Part shown: piece after piece, positions 1-8,174 of the stretch
Position numbering within the stretch: the first letter of the stretch is position 1
Layout of the letters: each line of letters begins with the position of its first letter
Origin: Helicobacteraceae bacterium
Lineage (GTDB): Bacteria; Campylobacterota; Campylobacteria; Campylobacterales; SZUA-545
Reading direction: 5' to 3'
Assembly (NCBI GenBank): GCA_031260125.1
Contig: JAIRKM010000046.1
Location: 1-40,464 of the forward strand
DNA length: 40,464 nucleotides
Notes under the pieces: model-generated
What the model was told of the DNA's origin: nothing
Database searches by the model: none
What the model saw: the letters and a program-made list of their open reading frames with translations, nothing else
Made by a program: the position numbers and the translations under genes

Positions 1-1885
1 TGCCGTCGTCTTTGAATTGATCGTAAGCGATTGCGGAGAGAATGGTAGCGATCTCTTTTGCGATCGGATAGAAGCCAAAATATGTTATTTTAGGCGGTTT
101 TCGTATGTCGAACGCAATATCTAACGGATAGAATACTAGATATTTTAGATTAAACTCAAACAGCGATACTCTGCCGTCCGCTTCGATCAGCAGATCGGCT
201 GTATTTCTAAAATGTATATATTGAGCTTTGGCGAGACTCTTTAACGCCAAAACGCATAAGAAGATCAGATGAACGACGCTCGCGCGTTCTAGCAATTCAA
301 GCGCTGTAACTATCGCTTCAAAAGAATCAATATAAACCCTTTCGTTGATAATATCTTTTTGGCGTTTTGCTGTCGCTTCGTCTTTTTGATCGATTAACAG
401 CGCGTAGATAATCCACCTCGCGCTTAACGCTTCGGAGGCTTGATCGCGCAAAAATGGCGGAATGGATTCGATGTCCAACTTTGCGATGGACAGCGGATCG
501 TCTATTGAACGATCGCGCGCGTTTGAAAGTTCTTCTGCGGGTTTAGCGCCTTTTAGGGCAATGGGAATAAACGATGTTTTATCAAAACCGCTTGACGATG
601 GATCGCGCGGGGTCGTTTTAAGCGGAAATATCCCTCGTTCAAGCGCCTCTTTTCTCGCCTTTGAAACCGCCTCGTTATTTGCGTTTTCATCAAATCCTAG
701 AGCCGCCGTATCGACGCTTTGATCGTCAGATTTAGGATATTTTGTTTCGTCGCTAAAATCGGTTAACGCTGTGGGCGTTATAAACCTTCCATCCCAGCTT
801 GGATCGATCCGTTTAATACGCTCTCTTAACGACGGATGAGAACCAAATATATTTATTACGCCTTGAGCGAAAAAGAAATGGCTGAATATGGGAGCAAAAG
901 GCGCTTTAACGGCGGATTTTAAGCCGCCGATCTTTTTCAGCGCGCCCGCTACGCCGTCGATCTGACGGGTAAATTGCACCGCCGAAGCGTCGGCTAGAAA
1001 CTCGCGCTGCTTGTTGAGTCCAGATTTTGCGATTGCAGCGAATATCTCGCCGATAATTCCGATAATAAAAAGCGTTAAACAAAATATGAAGATCAGTATC
1101 AAAAGCGGATTGCCCTCTTCGTCGTCTCGTTCCCGCAAAGCGATCGCGCCTGTTTGACTGATATAAGCGATCCCATAAAGCAGATAAGCCGAGCGCATAT
1201 TCAGCTTAATATCTTCGTTGAGAATATGGCTAAACTCGTGGGCGATCACGCCTTGAAGTTCGTCGCGGTTTAGATATCTAAGCGCGCCTTTTGTAACGAC
1301 GATCGCCGATTTTTCCGGATTGTCGCCCGCGGCTAAAGCGTTGATCGACTCCGCGTCGGATAGAATATAGACATTAGGTGGCGTTACCGAGCTTGCAAGC
1401 GCCATCTCTTCGACGATATTTATCAGCCGTTTTTCGCTTGCGTTCGCACGAGAAGCCAATCTCGCGCTTAACATTTTGGCTACGGCGTTTCCGTCGCCGT
1501 TTAGTTTTGCCGCCATGTCGGAGCCGCCGACGGCGATCATAGAAATCGCGAATACAATGAGAAGCAGGTTAATGCCGCCATTAGTCTGCGAAAACAGGCT
1601 GATCGGATTGATAAAAAAGCCTCGATTGTCGTCTTTGCATGGTTTGCCTCCGCATCTTGCGTATTCGGCTTGTATCTTTGCCGCTAACTCCAAAGAAGAA
1701 AGAGTTTTATAGTAATCGGATTCATACTTATTGAGATGATCGATAGGTTTGTGCTGCATAACGTTATTAAGCGCCGCGCCAAAATACCAGATCGAGAATA
1801 TGACGGCAAAAACGCTTAACGAGAAAAACGCGATAAACCGCCGCGAACTGCGCCTAGCTAAACGCTGCCCTTCGCGAAAGTTCAT
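1..1885 (-). CDS. M48 family membrane metallopeptidase, C-terminus cut by window edge
   Basis: Membrane-bound zinc endopeptidase of the M48 (HtpX/Ste24-like) family; the family takes part in membrane protein quality control. I translated it by hand from the ATG at 1885 and it stays open for 628 codons to base 1. Residues 17-37, 104-121 and about 264-287 look like membrane segments. The zinc site is HEFSH (H216, E217, H220), and the third ligand is probably E295 in REFLADA. After the catalytic part ends near residue 363, at least 265 more residues follow that I cannot assign, so this is the long M48 type rather than a compact HtpX of about 300 residues. The start overlaps the lemA stop by 4 nt (ATGA). 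The LemA/M48 pairing is a recurrent arrangement. Two Cys (78, 83) lie in the first loop. Confidence 0.85.
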   Translation of the reverse strand, partial: MNFREGQRLARRSSRRFIAFFSLSVFAVIFSIWYFGAALNNVMQHKPIDHLNKYESDYYKTLSSLELAAKIQAEYARCGGKPCKDDNRGFFINPISLFSQTNGGINLLLIVFAISMIAVGGSDMAAKLNGDGNAVAKMLSARLASRANASEKRLINIVEEMALASSVTPPNVYILSDAESINALAAGDNPEKSAIVVTKGALRYLNRDELQGVIAHEFSHILNEDIKLNMRSAYLLYGIAYISQTGAIALRERDDEEGNPLLILIFIFCLTLFIIGIIGEIFAAIAKSGLNKQREFLADASAVQFTRQIDGVAGALKKIGGLKSAVKAPFAPIFSHFFFAQGVINIFGSHPSLRERIKRIDPSWDGRFITPTALTDFSDETKYPKSDDQSVDTAALGFDENANNEAVSKARKEALERGIFPLKTTPRDPSSSGFDKTSFIPIALKGAKPAEELSNARDRSIDDPLSIAKLDIESIPPFLRDQASEALSARWIIYALLIDQKDEATAKRQKDIINERVYIDSFEAIVTALELLERASVVHLIFLCVLALKSLAKAQYIHFRNTADLLIEADGRVSLFEFNLKYLVFYPLDIAFDIRKPPKITYFGFYPIAKEIATILSAIAYDQFKDDG

Positions 1886-2475
1886 TTGAAGCTGATTTTA
1901 GGCGGTTCCTGAAAGGCGGCGCTATCGGCAAACTCCAGCAACCCCGCGTCTTTGCCAAAACCGAACGCCGAAGCGAACAGATTTTGAGGGAAAGATTGGC
2001 GATAGGCGTTGAAATCGGTCGCGGCGTCGTTGTAGCCCTGCCGCGCAAAGCTGACCCTGTTTTCAGTGGAGACAATCTCCTCGTGCAGATCGCGCATATT
2101 CTGATTTGCTTTGAGATCGGGGTAGGCTTCCACAACGATATTTAGCTTTGAAAGCGCGCTCTGCAAAGCGCCCTCGGCGCTTCCTAGCGCGGCGATCGAC
2201 TCGGCGCTGTTGGCGGCTTTTTTCGCCGCCGCGAGCGCGCCGAAGGCCTGATTTCGCGCCTCGATCACGTTTTGCAGGGTTTCGCGCTCGTGCGCCAGAT
2301 AGCCTTTGACGGTTTCGACGAGGTTTGGAATCAGATCGTAGCGGCGTTTAAGTTGCGTTTCAATCTGCGCAAAGGCGTTGATATAGCCGTTTTTTAACGC
2401 GACAAGCCTATTAAACGTCGTTGCGACAAAAACGGCGGCTAAAATAAACGCCGCGATAGCAATTGCAACCCACAT
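1882..2475 (-). CDS. lemA: LemA family protein
   Basis: A 197-residue protein with one N-terminal membrane segment (about residues 2-22, AIAIAAFILAAVFVATTF) followed by a long helical domain typical of LemA. Family landmarks are visible: FAQIETQLKRRYDLIPNLVE just after the anchor, and the segment NIVVEAYPDLKANQNM. The biochemical role of the family is not established; it is repeatedly found beside membrane proteases. I start at the ATG at 2475 because GGAG lies 6 nt upstream; a longer reading to 2505 has no such support. It is the first gene of a two-gene unit with the M48 protease, overlapping by 4 nt, so the two are probably translated together. Confidence 0.85.
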   Translation of the reverse strand: MWVAIAIAAFILAAVFVATTFNRLVALKNGYINAFAQIETQLKRRYDLIPNLVETVKGYLAHERETLQNVIEARNQAFGALAAAKKAANSAESIAALGSAEGALQSALSKLNIVVEAYPDLKANQNMRDLHEEIVSTENRVSFARQGYNDAATDFNAYRQSFPQNLFASAFGFGKDAGLLEFADSAAFQEPPKISFK

Positions 2476-2495
2476 AGAACGCTCCTTTGCGGTTG

Positions 2496-2501
2496 ATCTT
2501 A
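2496..2501 (-). promoter_or_regulatory. Candidate -10 element for lemA
   Basis: TAAGAT preceded by TGC, giving an extended -10 (TGCTAAGAT), about 20 nt upstream of the lemA start. There is no good -35, which fits Campylobacterota vegetative promoters. The same word GCTAAGATCA recurs upstream of nhaD. Confidence 0.4.
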
Positions 2502-2600
2502 GCAAACTTTATCTGCGCTCACAGCCAACCCGCCCGCTATAAAGAAGCGAAATTCAACTCTCGGCGACGCAACTTATAAGTTTGGGCAATAAACCTGCTA

Positions 2601-2954
2601 TTACCATATCAAATGAAAAACAACGACTTGAAACCCAAAGTAAAAATAAACACTAAATATGCAGATAAAAACAGAGTTGATTAAGCGAAGCAAAAAAAGA
2701 GCTGCTTTATGTATGCCTATCCGTCTCTTTGATTTCAAATAGCGATAGCACAGCAGATAAACGACAGGCGCGATAAGGCAGCACAAGAGAAGCCCGCCGA
2801 CTGAGATTTCTACAATAGGGAGAAAGACCCGCCATATCATATAGCCGACGCAAGCTGCGGCGGCAGTAACCGCAACAATAACCGCGTCAAGCAGCAAAAG
2901 CCACAACAACTCTTTGTTAAATTCAGCCAATGTCTTACTCTCTTTATCAAACAT
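2601..2954 (-). CDS. Small hypothetical membrane protein
   Basis: I do not recognise this protein (117 residues). After a short charged N-terminus (MFDKESKTLAEFNKE) there are about three hydrophobic stretches: LLWLLLLDAVIVAVTAAAA, a GGLLLCCLIAPVVYLLC segment, and a C-terminal stretch ending in FGFQVVVFHLIW. A basic YLKSKRR loop separates the last two. The start is uncertain: ATG at 2954, ATG at 2981 and TTG at 2990 are all possible and none has a clear ribosome site. I choose 2954 because TATACT lies a few bases upstream at 2963-2968 with TTGCTA 16 bp further up, which would give an almost leaderless message. It lies just downstream of comF and is visibly AT-richer than its neighbours, which could mean acquired DNA. 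Confidence 0.5.
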   Translation of the reverse strand: MFDKESKTLAEFNKELLWLLLLDAVIVAVTAAAACVGYMIWRVFLPIVEISVGGLLLCCLIAPVVYLLCYRYLKSKRRIGIHKAALFLLRLINSVFICIFSVYFYFGFQVVVFHLIW

Positions 2955-2999
2955 AGATTTGCAGTATACCGCACCTTGCATTGATAGCAAATAGCAGAG

Positions 3000-3563
3000 T
3001 TATCGCGCCTTTGCCAGCGTAACGGCGAAAAGCGTCTTTTTGCCGCGCTTTTCGAGCGTCTCTTCCGCCTCTAGCAGCGTCGTGCCGGTGGTACAGAGAT
3101 CGTCGATAAGAATCGCATCTTCAGGCGGGAAATTTTTGCATATAAACCTGCGTGGATGTTTTTTTCTAAAGGCGAGCGTCTTACCAGCGTATTTTACATT
3201 TGAGTTTGCTCTTAAACAGCCGAAGTACGGGCGCGCAAAACCGCCCGCCCCATACTTTGCAAGAATCGCCGTGTGAGAGAAAAAGGCGTTCGGGCGATCG
3301 TCAATCGGAATCAGCGCCGCCTCTCTTTCCAGTTTCAAATCGCTAAAAAACGGCCGAAATGCCTTTTTTGCCAATCTTTGCAGTATGAAGCTGCCAAAAG
3401 CGTGATATTTTGCCCACAGCAGCGTTTCAATTGTGTCGTAGTCATAGAAGCTGATCAGATCGAGATGTTTGATCTTGTGCAGCTTAGGCGTCGGCGCAAG
3501 CAACCGATCGCACTCGCCGCACACAAGCGGAATTGACCATCTAGCGCACAGCAGGCAGCGCAT
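3000..3563 (-). CDS. comF: ComF-family phosphoribosyltransferase-like protein
   Basis: A 187-residue ComF/GntX-type protein. The N-terminus has a small zinc-ribbon-like part with CLLC and CGEC, and the C-terminal half has the phosphoribosyltransferase PRPP loop AILIDDLCTTGTT. ComF family members are linked to DNA uptake and to handling of imported or forked DNA; the exact reaction is unknown. The ATG at 3563 overlaps the smpB stop by one base (TGATG), so I prefer it to the in-frame TTG at 3566. Last recognisable member of the cbpA-hspR-ispE-smpB-comF run. Confidence 0.8.
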   Translation of the reverse strand: MRCLLCARWSIPLVCGECDRLLAPTPKLHKIKHLDLISFYDYDTIETLLWAKYHAFGSFILQRLAKKAFRPFFSDLKLEREAALIPIDDRPNAFFSHTAILAKYGAGGFARPYFGCLRANSNVKYAGKTLAFRKKHPRRFICKNFPPEDAILIDDLCTTGTTLLEAEETLEKRGKKTLFAVTLAKAR

Positions 3564-4015
3564 CAAAGCCTCTTTTTTGTAAGCCGCTTCAAGTCCATCT
3601 TAATATCGCGCTCCTTAATAGCCTCCCGTTTATCGTGCAGCTTTTTGCCCCGCCCAAGCGCGATTTGCGCCTTCACCCGATTCGCCTTGTTGAAGTAGAG
3701 TTTAAGCGGCACGATCGCAAGCCTTTCTAGCTTTACCCTTTCGGCTAACTTTACGATCTCCTTCTTGTGTAGCAGCAGTCGGCGCGAACGCTTCTCGTCG
3801 GGCGCAGTGCGTGGATCGGCGCTTTCGTAGCGGGCGATATGCATATTAAACAGCCACGCCTCTTCGTCCTTAACTACTCTGACAAACGCCTCTTTTATGC
3901 TTGCTTTGCCCGCTCTGATCGATTTGACTTCGCTGCCTGTCAGCTCAATTCCCGCCTCGTGCGTCTCCAGAATCTCATAGTCGTGCCGCGCCCTGCGGTT
4001 TTCAATCGCGATCAT
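3563..4015 (-). CDS. smpB: SsrA-binding protein SmpB
   Basis: A 150-residue partner of tmRNA in trans-translation, which rescues stalled ribosomes. Family signatures are present: ENRRARHDYEILETHEAG at the start, GIELTGSEVKSIRAGKASI, HIARY, and the basic C-terminal tail with GRGKKLHDKREAIKERD. The ATG at 4015 overlaps the ispE stop in ATGA, and the resulting length matches the family; a longer upstream reading inside ispE adds residues foreign to SmpB. ispE-smpB adjacency is also found in Campylobacter. The tmRNA gene is not in this window. Confidence 0.95.
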   Translation of the reverse strand: MIAIENRRARHDYEILETHEAGIELTGSEVKSIRAGKASIKEAFVRVVKDEEAWLFNMHIARYESADPRTAPDEKRSRRLLLHKKEIVKLAERVKLERLAIVPLKLYFNKANRVKAQIALGRGKKLHDKREAIKERDIKMDLKRLTKKRL

Positions 4016-4797
4016 TGCGCCATCCTGAAAAATGAGCTGCCACTGCCGGATAGAAACCACCCGTCTTCGTAAAACTCGATCAGTTCAGGATAGCTTTTGA
4101 AAGCGGATGTGAAGAGATCGTTTAGCTCTTCAGGTCGGCGCGATTGCAGAATATCGGCGCTGTTCATATTCAAAAGCTCCTTTGACTGCCCCTCGCTTAT
4201 GCTCATATCGTGATCCTTGCTGCGTAGCCTAAAAGCCTTATAGACATTCGCCGTTTCGCAGACGACAGGAACACTTTTAAGCTCAATCTTTAGCGGCGGC
4301 TCGTCAAATTGCGCGATCTCTTCGCCGATGCCGCCGACATTGGCGCTTCGCACGCCGCTGATGAAAAACGGCACATCGGCGCCGACGCCGATGCCGACTC
4401 TGATCAGATCGCTTTTATGCAGCCCGAGCTTCGCCGTTTCGTTAATCATCAGCAAAAATGTCGCCGCGTTTGAACTCCCACCACCAAGCCCCGCGCCGTA
4501 TGGAATCTGCTTGTAAACCACCACCTTGTGAGAAGCGGCGAACTCGGAAAGCCGCCTGCTGGGATAGAGTTTTGTAAGCAACGCCAGCGCCCTTGAGATT
4601 GTGTTGTCCTCCTGCTTGCAGGGAAAATCGCCGACTACCTCAAACCCATTCAATCCCGCGTTTTCAAACCACATTCGATCGGCAGGCGATCCTATGCGCA
4701 CAAAACGAGAGGCGATCAGGTGATAACCGTCTTCTCTGCGCCCAATCAGCTTGAGAAATATGTTGATCTTCGCTTCCGATGTCCAAACTTTGTGCAT
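4012..4797 (-). CDS. ispE: 4-diphosphocytidyl-2-C-methyl-D-erythritol kinase
   Basis: GHMP kinase that phosphorylates CDP-methylerythritol, the fourth step of the MEP isoprenoid pathway. It has 261 residues, normal for Campylobacterota. The substrate-binding start SEAKINIFLKLIGRREDGYH is present with K10, the ATP loop is PYGAGLGGGSSNAA (residues 99-112), the catalytic Asp is D141 in GADVPFF, and the C-terminal GSGSSFF motif is present. It starts 9 nt after the hspR stop and overlaps smpB by 4 nt. A second MEP gene, dxr, lies at 20115-21209. Confidence 0.95.
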   Translation of the reverse strand: MHKVWTSEAKINIFLKLIGRREDGYHLIASRFVRIGSPADRMWFENAGLNGFEVVGDFPCKQEDNTISRALALLTKLYPSRRLSEFAASHKVVVYKQIPYGAGLGGGSSNAATFLLMINETAKLGLHKSDLIRVGIGVGADVPFFISGVRSANVGGIGEEIAQFDEPPLKIELKSVPVVCETANVYKAFRLRSKDHDMSISEGQSKELLNMNSADILQSRRPEELNDLFTSAFKSYPELIEFYEDGWFLSGSGSSFFRMAQ

Positions 4798-4806
4798 CGC
4801 TTGTAC

Positions 4807-5184
4807 CTAATCTTTCTGCTCAACGACCGTGATTCGCCTAGACGCGGCAGGCACTACCTCTTTGCCTTTGATCACTATTCCGTTTTCGTTCACATTTGCC
4901 AGCCGTTTTTTCAGGTCTTTGATCTCCGCCTCCATCTCTGACATCTGTCTTTTCAACTTCAACACGGCGTCCACGCCTGCGAGATTTACCCCAAGTTCAC
5001 GCGTTAGACGAAGGACGAGCTTAATCTCGTCAATATCGCGCTGCGAATAGAGCCGCACTCTGCCCCCTGAACGGCCGGGATTTATCAGCCCTTCACGCTC
5101 ATATTGGCGCAATGTCTGCGGATGCACCTCCAGTACCTTGGCGACGACGCTTATCATATAAACCGGTTCATCATAACCATACAT
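4807..5184 (-). CDS. hspR: MerR-type heat-shock repressor HspR
   Basis: A 125-residue MerR-family regulator. The winged helix-turn-helix runs from about residue 8 to 80 with MISVVAKVLEVHPQTLRQYE and the RxYSQRDIDEI wing, followed by a coiled coil (QMSEMEAEIKDLKKRL). Members of this type repress chaperone operons by binding HAIR inverted repeats, with DnaK as co-repressor in the best-studied cases. It lies 3 nt after cbpA, the arrangement known from Campylobacter and Helicobacter. An inverted repeat resembling HAIR lies upstream of cbpA at 6080-6106, so the operon may be autoregulated. Confidence 0.92.
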   Translation of the reverse strand: MYGYDEPVYMISVVAKVLEVHPQTLRQYEREGLINPGRSGGRVRLYSQRDIDEIKLVLRLTRELGVNLAGVDAVLKLKRQMSEMEAEIKDLKKRLANVNENGIVIKGKEVVPAASRRITVVEQKD

Positions 5185-5187
5185 TTT

Positions 5188-6039
5188 CTACTCCGGAAGT
5201 TTTTCTCTCATCAAATCGACAAGTGCGGAATCGAGCGATTCGACATTTGGAATCGCAACCTGCGCGACCAAGAACAGATCGCCCTTCACACCGCTTTTAC
5301 GATCGATGGCGCCCGCCTCACGGACGCGGAACTTCTGCGCCGGTTTCGTACCAGCAGGAACCTTCAGCGTTACCTCTCCCTCAAGCGTCTTTATGTTGAC
5401 CTTTCCTCCAAAAAGCGCCGCTTTCAGGCTGATCGTGAAGTTTTTGGAAAGATCGCTGCCGTTTCTCGTATACTCCGCCGATGGCTCAACGCTGATCTTG
5501 AGCAGCAAATCTCCCTGTCGTTTGCCTACACGCCTGCCGCGCGAACGTATGCGGAGCGTCTCGCCTTCGTTTATGCCAGCGGGGATTTTGACACGCATTG
5601 AATCGCCTTCGATCATGATGCTCTGCTCGCCGCCGAGCGCCGCCGTTTCAAACGGGATCGTGAGTTTTGCCGAAATATCGCCGCTTTCAAAGCCAAAACC
5701 AGAGTCAAATCCTCCGCCGAAACCGCCGAAATTTCCGCCGAAAATCTGACTTAAAATGTCGTTGAGATCAAAATTCGCGCCGCCGCGCGAACGTGTAAAG
5801 TCGTGGAAAGATTGATTGCCAAACATGGAATCGCCGAACTGATCGTACTGCCTGCGTTTTTTCTCGTCGCTCAAAATCTCGTAAGCGGCGTTTATCTCCT
5901 TGAACTTCTCCTCCGCTCCCGCCTCTTTGTTTATATCGGGATGATACTTTCTAGCAAGTCGGCGGTAAGCTCTCTTGATCTCGTCGCTGCTTGCGTTCTG
6001 CTCAATTCCAAGCGTTTCGTACAGACTTTTGCCCGCCAT
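5188..6039 (-). CDS. cbpA: DnaJ-like co-chaperone CbpA
   Basis: A 283-residue type II Hsp40. The J domain covers residues 4-70 with the HPD motif at H33-P34-D35, so it can stimulate DnaK ATPase. A Gly/Phe-rich stretch follows ([17 protein letters not shown], about residues 108-124), then the two C-terminal substrate-binding barrels. The Cys-rich zinc domain of true DnaJ is missing, which identifies it as CbpA/DjlA-like rather than DnaJ. The ATG at 6039 has GGAAGGA 8 nt upstream. First gene of the operon with hspR; the promoter and operator lie at 6070-6106. Confidence 0.93.
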   Translation of the reverse strand: MAGKSLYETLGIEQNASSDEIKRAYRRLARKYHPDINKEAGAEEKFKEINAAYEILSDEKKRRQYDQFGDSMFGNQSFHDFTRSRGGANFDLNDILSQIFGGNFGGFGGGFDSGFGFESGDISAKLTIPFETAALGGEQSIMIEGDSMRVKIPAGINEGETLRIRSRGRRVGKRQGDLLLKISVEPSAEYTRNGSDLSKNFTISLKAALFGGKVNIKTLEGEVTLKVPAGTKPAQKFRVREAGAIDRKSGVKGDLFLVAQVAIPNVESLDSALVDLMREKLPE

Positions 6040-6069
6040 TTTTATCCTTCCACATGCATTGTAGGGGCA

Positions 6070-6075
6070 ATTATA
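6070..6075 (-). promoter_or_regulatory. -10 element of the cbpA-hspR operon
   Basis: A consensus TATAAT on the minus strand, about 30 nt before the cbpA start, with a good ribosome site between. No -35 at proper spacing; the place where it would be is covered by the inverted repeat at 6080-6106. Confidence 0.65.
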
Positions 6076-6079
6076 ACAA

Positions 6080-6106
6080 AAAGTTTAGTCAAATACAATC
6101 AACTTT
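6080..6106. promoter_or_regulatory. Candidate HspR operator (HAIR-like inverted repeat)
   Basis: Two 10-bp arms around a 7-bp spacer: AAAGTTTAGT, CAAATAC, AATCAACTTT. The arms pair at 8 of 10 positions. On the minus strand the core reads GTTGATT-N7-ACTAAAC, against the published HAIR core CTTGAGT-N7-ACTCAAG: 5 of 7 matches in each arm and the same spacer. It sits 4 bp upstream of the cbpA -10 where a -35 would be, a natural place for a repressor. Confidence 0.5.
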
Positions 6107-6158
6107 ATTTAGCCAATTGATGTAAGTATGGCTTATAGATGGCGAACGCGCCGGAGTG

Positions 6159-6617
6159 CTACTTGTGATAGGGCAAGCCGCGCTCGATCGTTTTGGCGCG
6201 GTATATCTGCTCCAAAAGGACGATCCTTGCCATTTCGTGCGGAAGTGTCAGCCAAGAGAGGGAAAGACTTAAATTGCAGCTATCTATAAAATCACGTTCC
6301 AAGCCATACGCGCCGCCTATAAAAAAGCCGACTTCCGCGCGATCTTTCAACGTGTCCGAAAACTCCGCGGAGGTGAGCATCTTTCCGTTTTCGCTCAGAG
6401 CAATTGAGTAGCGCCCCTCAATGTGCGGCTTCAGCGCTTTTGTATAGCTCGATCTCGCCGCCGCCGCGGAGATCGTCTGCGCCCTTCTTATGGCGTTTGA
6501 GAAAACCGGCGCGATCTCGCACAGCGAAAACGGCTCTATGCGTTTCACATAACGCTTTTCAAGCTCCCTTTCTGCCCCCGCCGATCTGCCGCCTATGTAA
6601 AAAAGCGCGATCCTCAA
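6159..6617 (-). CDS. rlmH: 23S rRNA pseudouridine-1915 N3-methyltransferase RlmH
   Basis: A 152-residue SPOUT methyltransferase of the RlmH/YbeA family, which modifies helix 69 of 23S rRNA. Family marks are the N-terminal IALFYIGGRS, the FFIGGAYGLE SAM-binding loop, and the C-terminal SWLTLPHEMARIVLLEQIYR and GLPYHK. No ATG fits. I use the TTG at 6617, which overlaps the accD stop in TTGA and gives the family length; a TTG/ATG further up would lie inside accD and add about 27 foreign residues. The neighbour order accD-rlmH recalls Campylobacter jejuni. Confidence 0.9.
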   Translation of the reverse strand: MRIALFYIGGRSAGAERELEKRYVKRIEPFSLCEIAPVFSNAIRRAQTISAAAARSSYTKALKPHIEGRYSIALSENGKMLTSAEFSDTLKDRAEVGFFIGGAYGLERDFIDSCNLSLSLSWLTLPHEMARIVLLEQIYRAKTIERGLPYHK

Positions 6618-7456
6618 TGCGGGAGAAGTAGCGCTAGAAGGCGGCTGAGAGTTGATTTGAGCTGATCGCGCGGCGCTACCATATCGATCAGCCCACACTC
6701 AAGAAGAAACTCCGCGCTTTGAAAGCCTTCGGGAAGATCGGCGCCGATCGTCTGCTTGATCACCCTCGCGCCCGCAAAGCCTATCATAGCGCCCGGCTCC
6801 GCGATAATGATGTCGCCTAAAAACGCGAAACTTGCCGAAACACCGCCGAAGGTCGGATCGGTGAGAATAGATATGAACGGCAGTCTCGCGTCGGATAGAA
6901 CTTTGATCGCGGCGCTGGTCTTAGCCATCTGCATCAGGCTGAAGGTCGATTCCTGCATTCTCGCCCCGCCGCTAGCGCTGACAATTACCAATCCGGTATG
7001 GTTTGCGACCGCCCTGTTTACGGCGCGGACGATCTTTTCTCCCTCCACGCTGCCAAGCGATCCGCCCATAAATTCAAAGTCAAAGACGACGATCTCCGCC
7101 TTTACGCCGCCGATCGCGCAAGAACCGCTGATGACCGCCGAGTTTCGTGAGGTTTTCCTGATGCTCTCTTCCAACCGCTGCGCGTAGCTCTTCTTATCGA
7201 CGAAGCTGATCGGATCAACCGCCCGCAGATCGGCGTCATACTCCACAAAACTTCCCTCGTCGGCAAGCAATTCAAGCCTCTCGTTGGCGCTGATCCGTAT
7301 ATGCCAGCCGCACTTAGGGCAGACGTACTGCTTGATGGCGACCTCTTTGTAGTACATAATCGCCTGACATCCCTTGCACTTGATCCAATGGCTCGGCGCC
7401 TCTTTAGGATCGGGGCGCTCCCTTCTTCCCATATTGAATATCCTGCCAAAATTCAT
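6614..7456 (-). CDS. accD: Acetyl-CoA carboxylase carboxyltransferase, beta subunit
   Basis: The zinc-bearing half of the carboxyltransferase that makes malonyl-CoA for fatty acid synthesis. It has 280 residues. The N-terminal zinc ribbon has C27, C30, C46 and C49 (CKGC and CPKC). The crotonase-fold core carries VSASGGARMQES and GGVSASFAFLGD. It overlaps the upstream gene by 4 nt and rlmH by 4 nt. The alpha subunit accA is encoded about 9.6 kb away on the other strand in the fab cluster, so the two must be co-ordinated in trans. Confidence 0.95.
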   Translation of the reverse strand: MNFGRIFNMGRRERPDPKEAPSHWIKCKGCQAIMYYKEVAIKQYVCPKCGWHIRISANERLELLADEGSFVEYDADLRAVDPISFVDKKSYAQRLEESIRKTSRNSAVISGSCAIGGVKAEIVVFDFEFMGGSLGSVEGEKIVRAVNRAVANHTGLVIVSASGGARMQESTFSLMQMAKTSAAIKVLSDARLPFISILTDPTFGGVSASFAFLGDIIIAEPGAMIGFAGARVIKQTIGADLPEGFQSAEFLLECGLIDMVAPRDQLKSTLSRLLALLLPH

Positions 7457-8172
7457 CGTACTTCCTCAATGAAAACTGCTTTCAGGCGATCAAAAACTGT
7501 TTTCTCGCGGCTGATTATGATCAATCGTTCGCTTACGAACACGTTGAGATCCTCGCAAAGATGCAGCCCCGCAATAATATCATACTCGCGCAGTTTCCCT
7601 GCCGCAACGACAAAAAGCACCGAATGGGCGTAGGCAAGGGATAGCGCGAGAGCGCCTGGACTGCGGAATTTGAACCCCATTCTTTCAAGCGCTTTCGCCT
7701 CGCGTGGAAAGGAGTAAGCCTTCTCAAACAGCCCAATAGATGATGTTTCTCTCTTTACGTTTAAGACGCGATCGTCAAAGAGCTGCCTGTGATAGATGCC
7801 GCTTGAATTTTTAAGAAAGTACTCTCCGTTTGTCATATTGCAGACAACGGACACAACGGCTTTGTTGTCCGACTTGAGTGCCACCGATGTGCCGTAGTAT
7901 GGGAATCCGGACGCGGCGTTTGAACTGCCATCAATTGGATCGATCACAATCTCGTCTCTGCCGCTTCCCATCAAGCCGCACTCTTCAGAGTTGATTCGTC
8001 CAAAGCCGCCCAGATGTTTTATAAAGATTTTTTCGGCGATAAGATCGACAGGCAGGCTCTTATCCCCGCCGAATCCTACCTGCCCATCACTCTGAAAAAG
8101 CGAATCGTCCGCCGTTTGCAGAAAAGAGAAGATCTCTCTGTTTGCCGCCAAAACAGCCAGCGCGAATTCCAT
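7453..8172 (-). CDS. Inositol monophosphatase family phosphatase
   Basis: A 239-residue member of the Mg-dependent phosphatase family that includes IMPase, CysQ and archaeal FBPase. Metal ligands are visible: GGDKSLPVD (D43), E63-E64 in NSEECG, and DPIDGSSN (D78, D81), followed by the substrate loop SGFPYYGTSVAL. The C-terminal metal motif, usually WDxAAG, reads EYDIIAG here. The natural substrate cannot be read from the sequence; 3'-phosphoadenosine phosphate and sugar phosphates are possible. It starts 2 nt after gltD and overlaps accD by 4 nt. A gene of this family beside accD and rlmH is also known in C. jejuni. Confidence 0.85.
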   Translation of the reverse strand: MEFALAVLAANREIFSFLQTADDSLFQSDGQVGFGGDKSLPVDLIAEKIFIKHLGGFGRINSEECGLMGSGRDEIVIDPIDGSSNAASGFPYYGTSVALKSDNKAVVSVVCNMTNGEYFLKNSSGIYHRQLFDDRVLNVKRETSSIGLFEKAYSFPREAKALERMGFKFRSPGALALSLAYAHSVLFVVAAGKLREYDIIAGLHLCEDLNVFVSERLIIISREKTVFDRLKAVFIEEVR

Positions 8173-8174
8173 TT

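Noticed and set aside
5104-5749. Plus-strand frames opposite cbpA
   Set aside because: CbpA is supported by its J domain and both C-terminal domains; the opposite frames have no motif.
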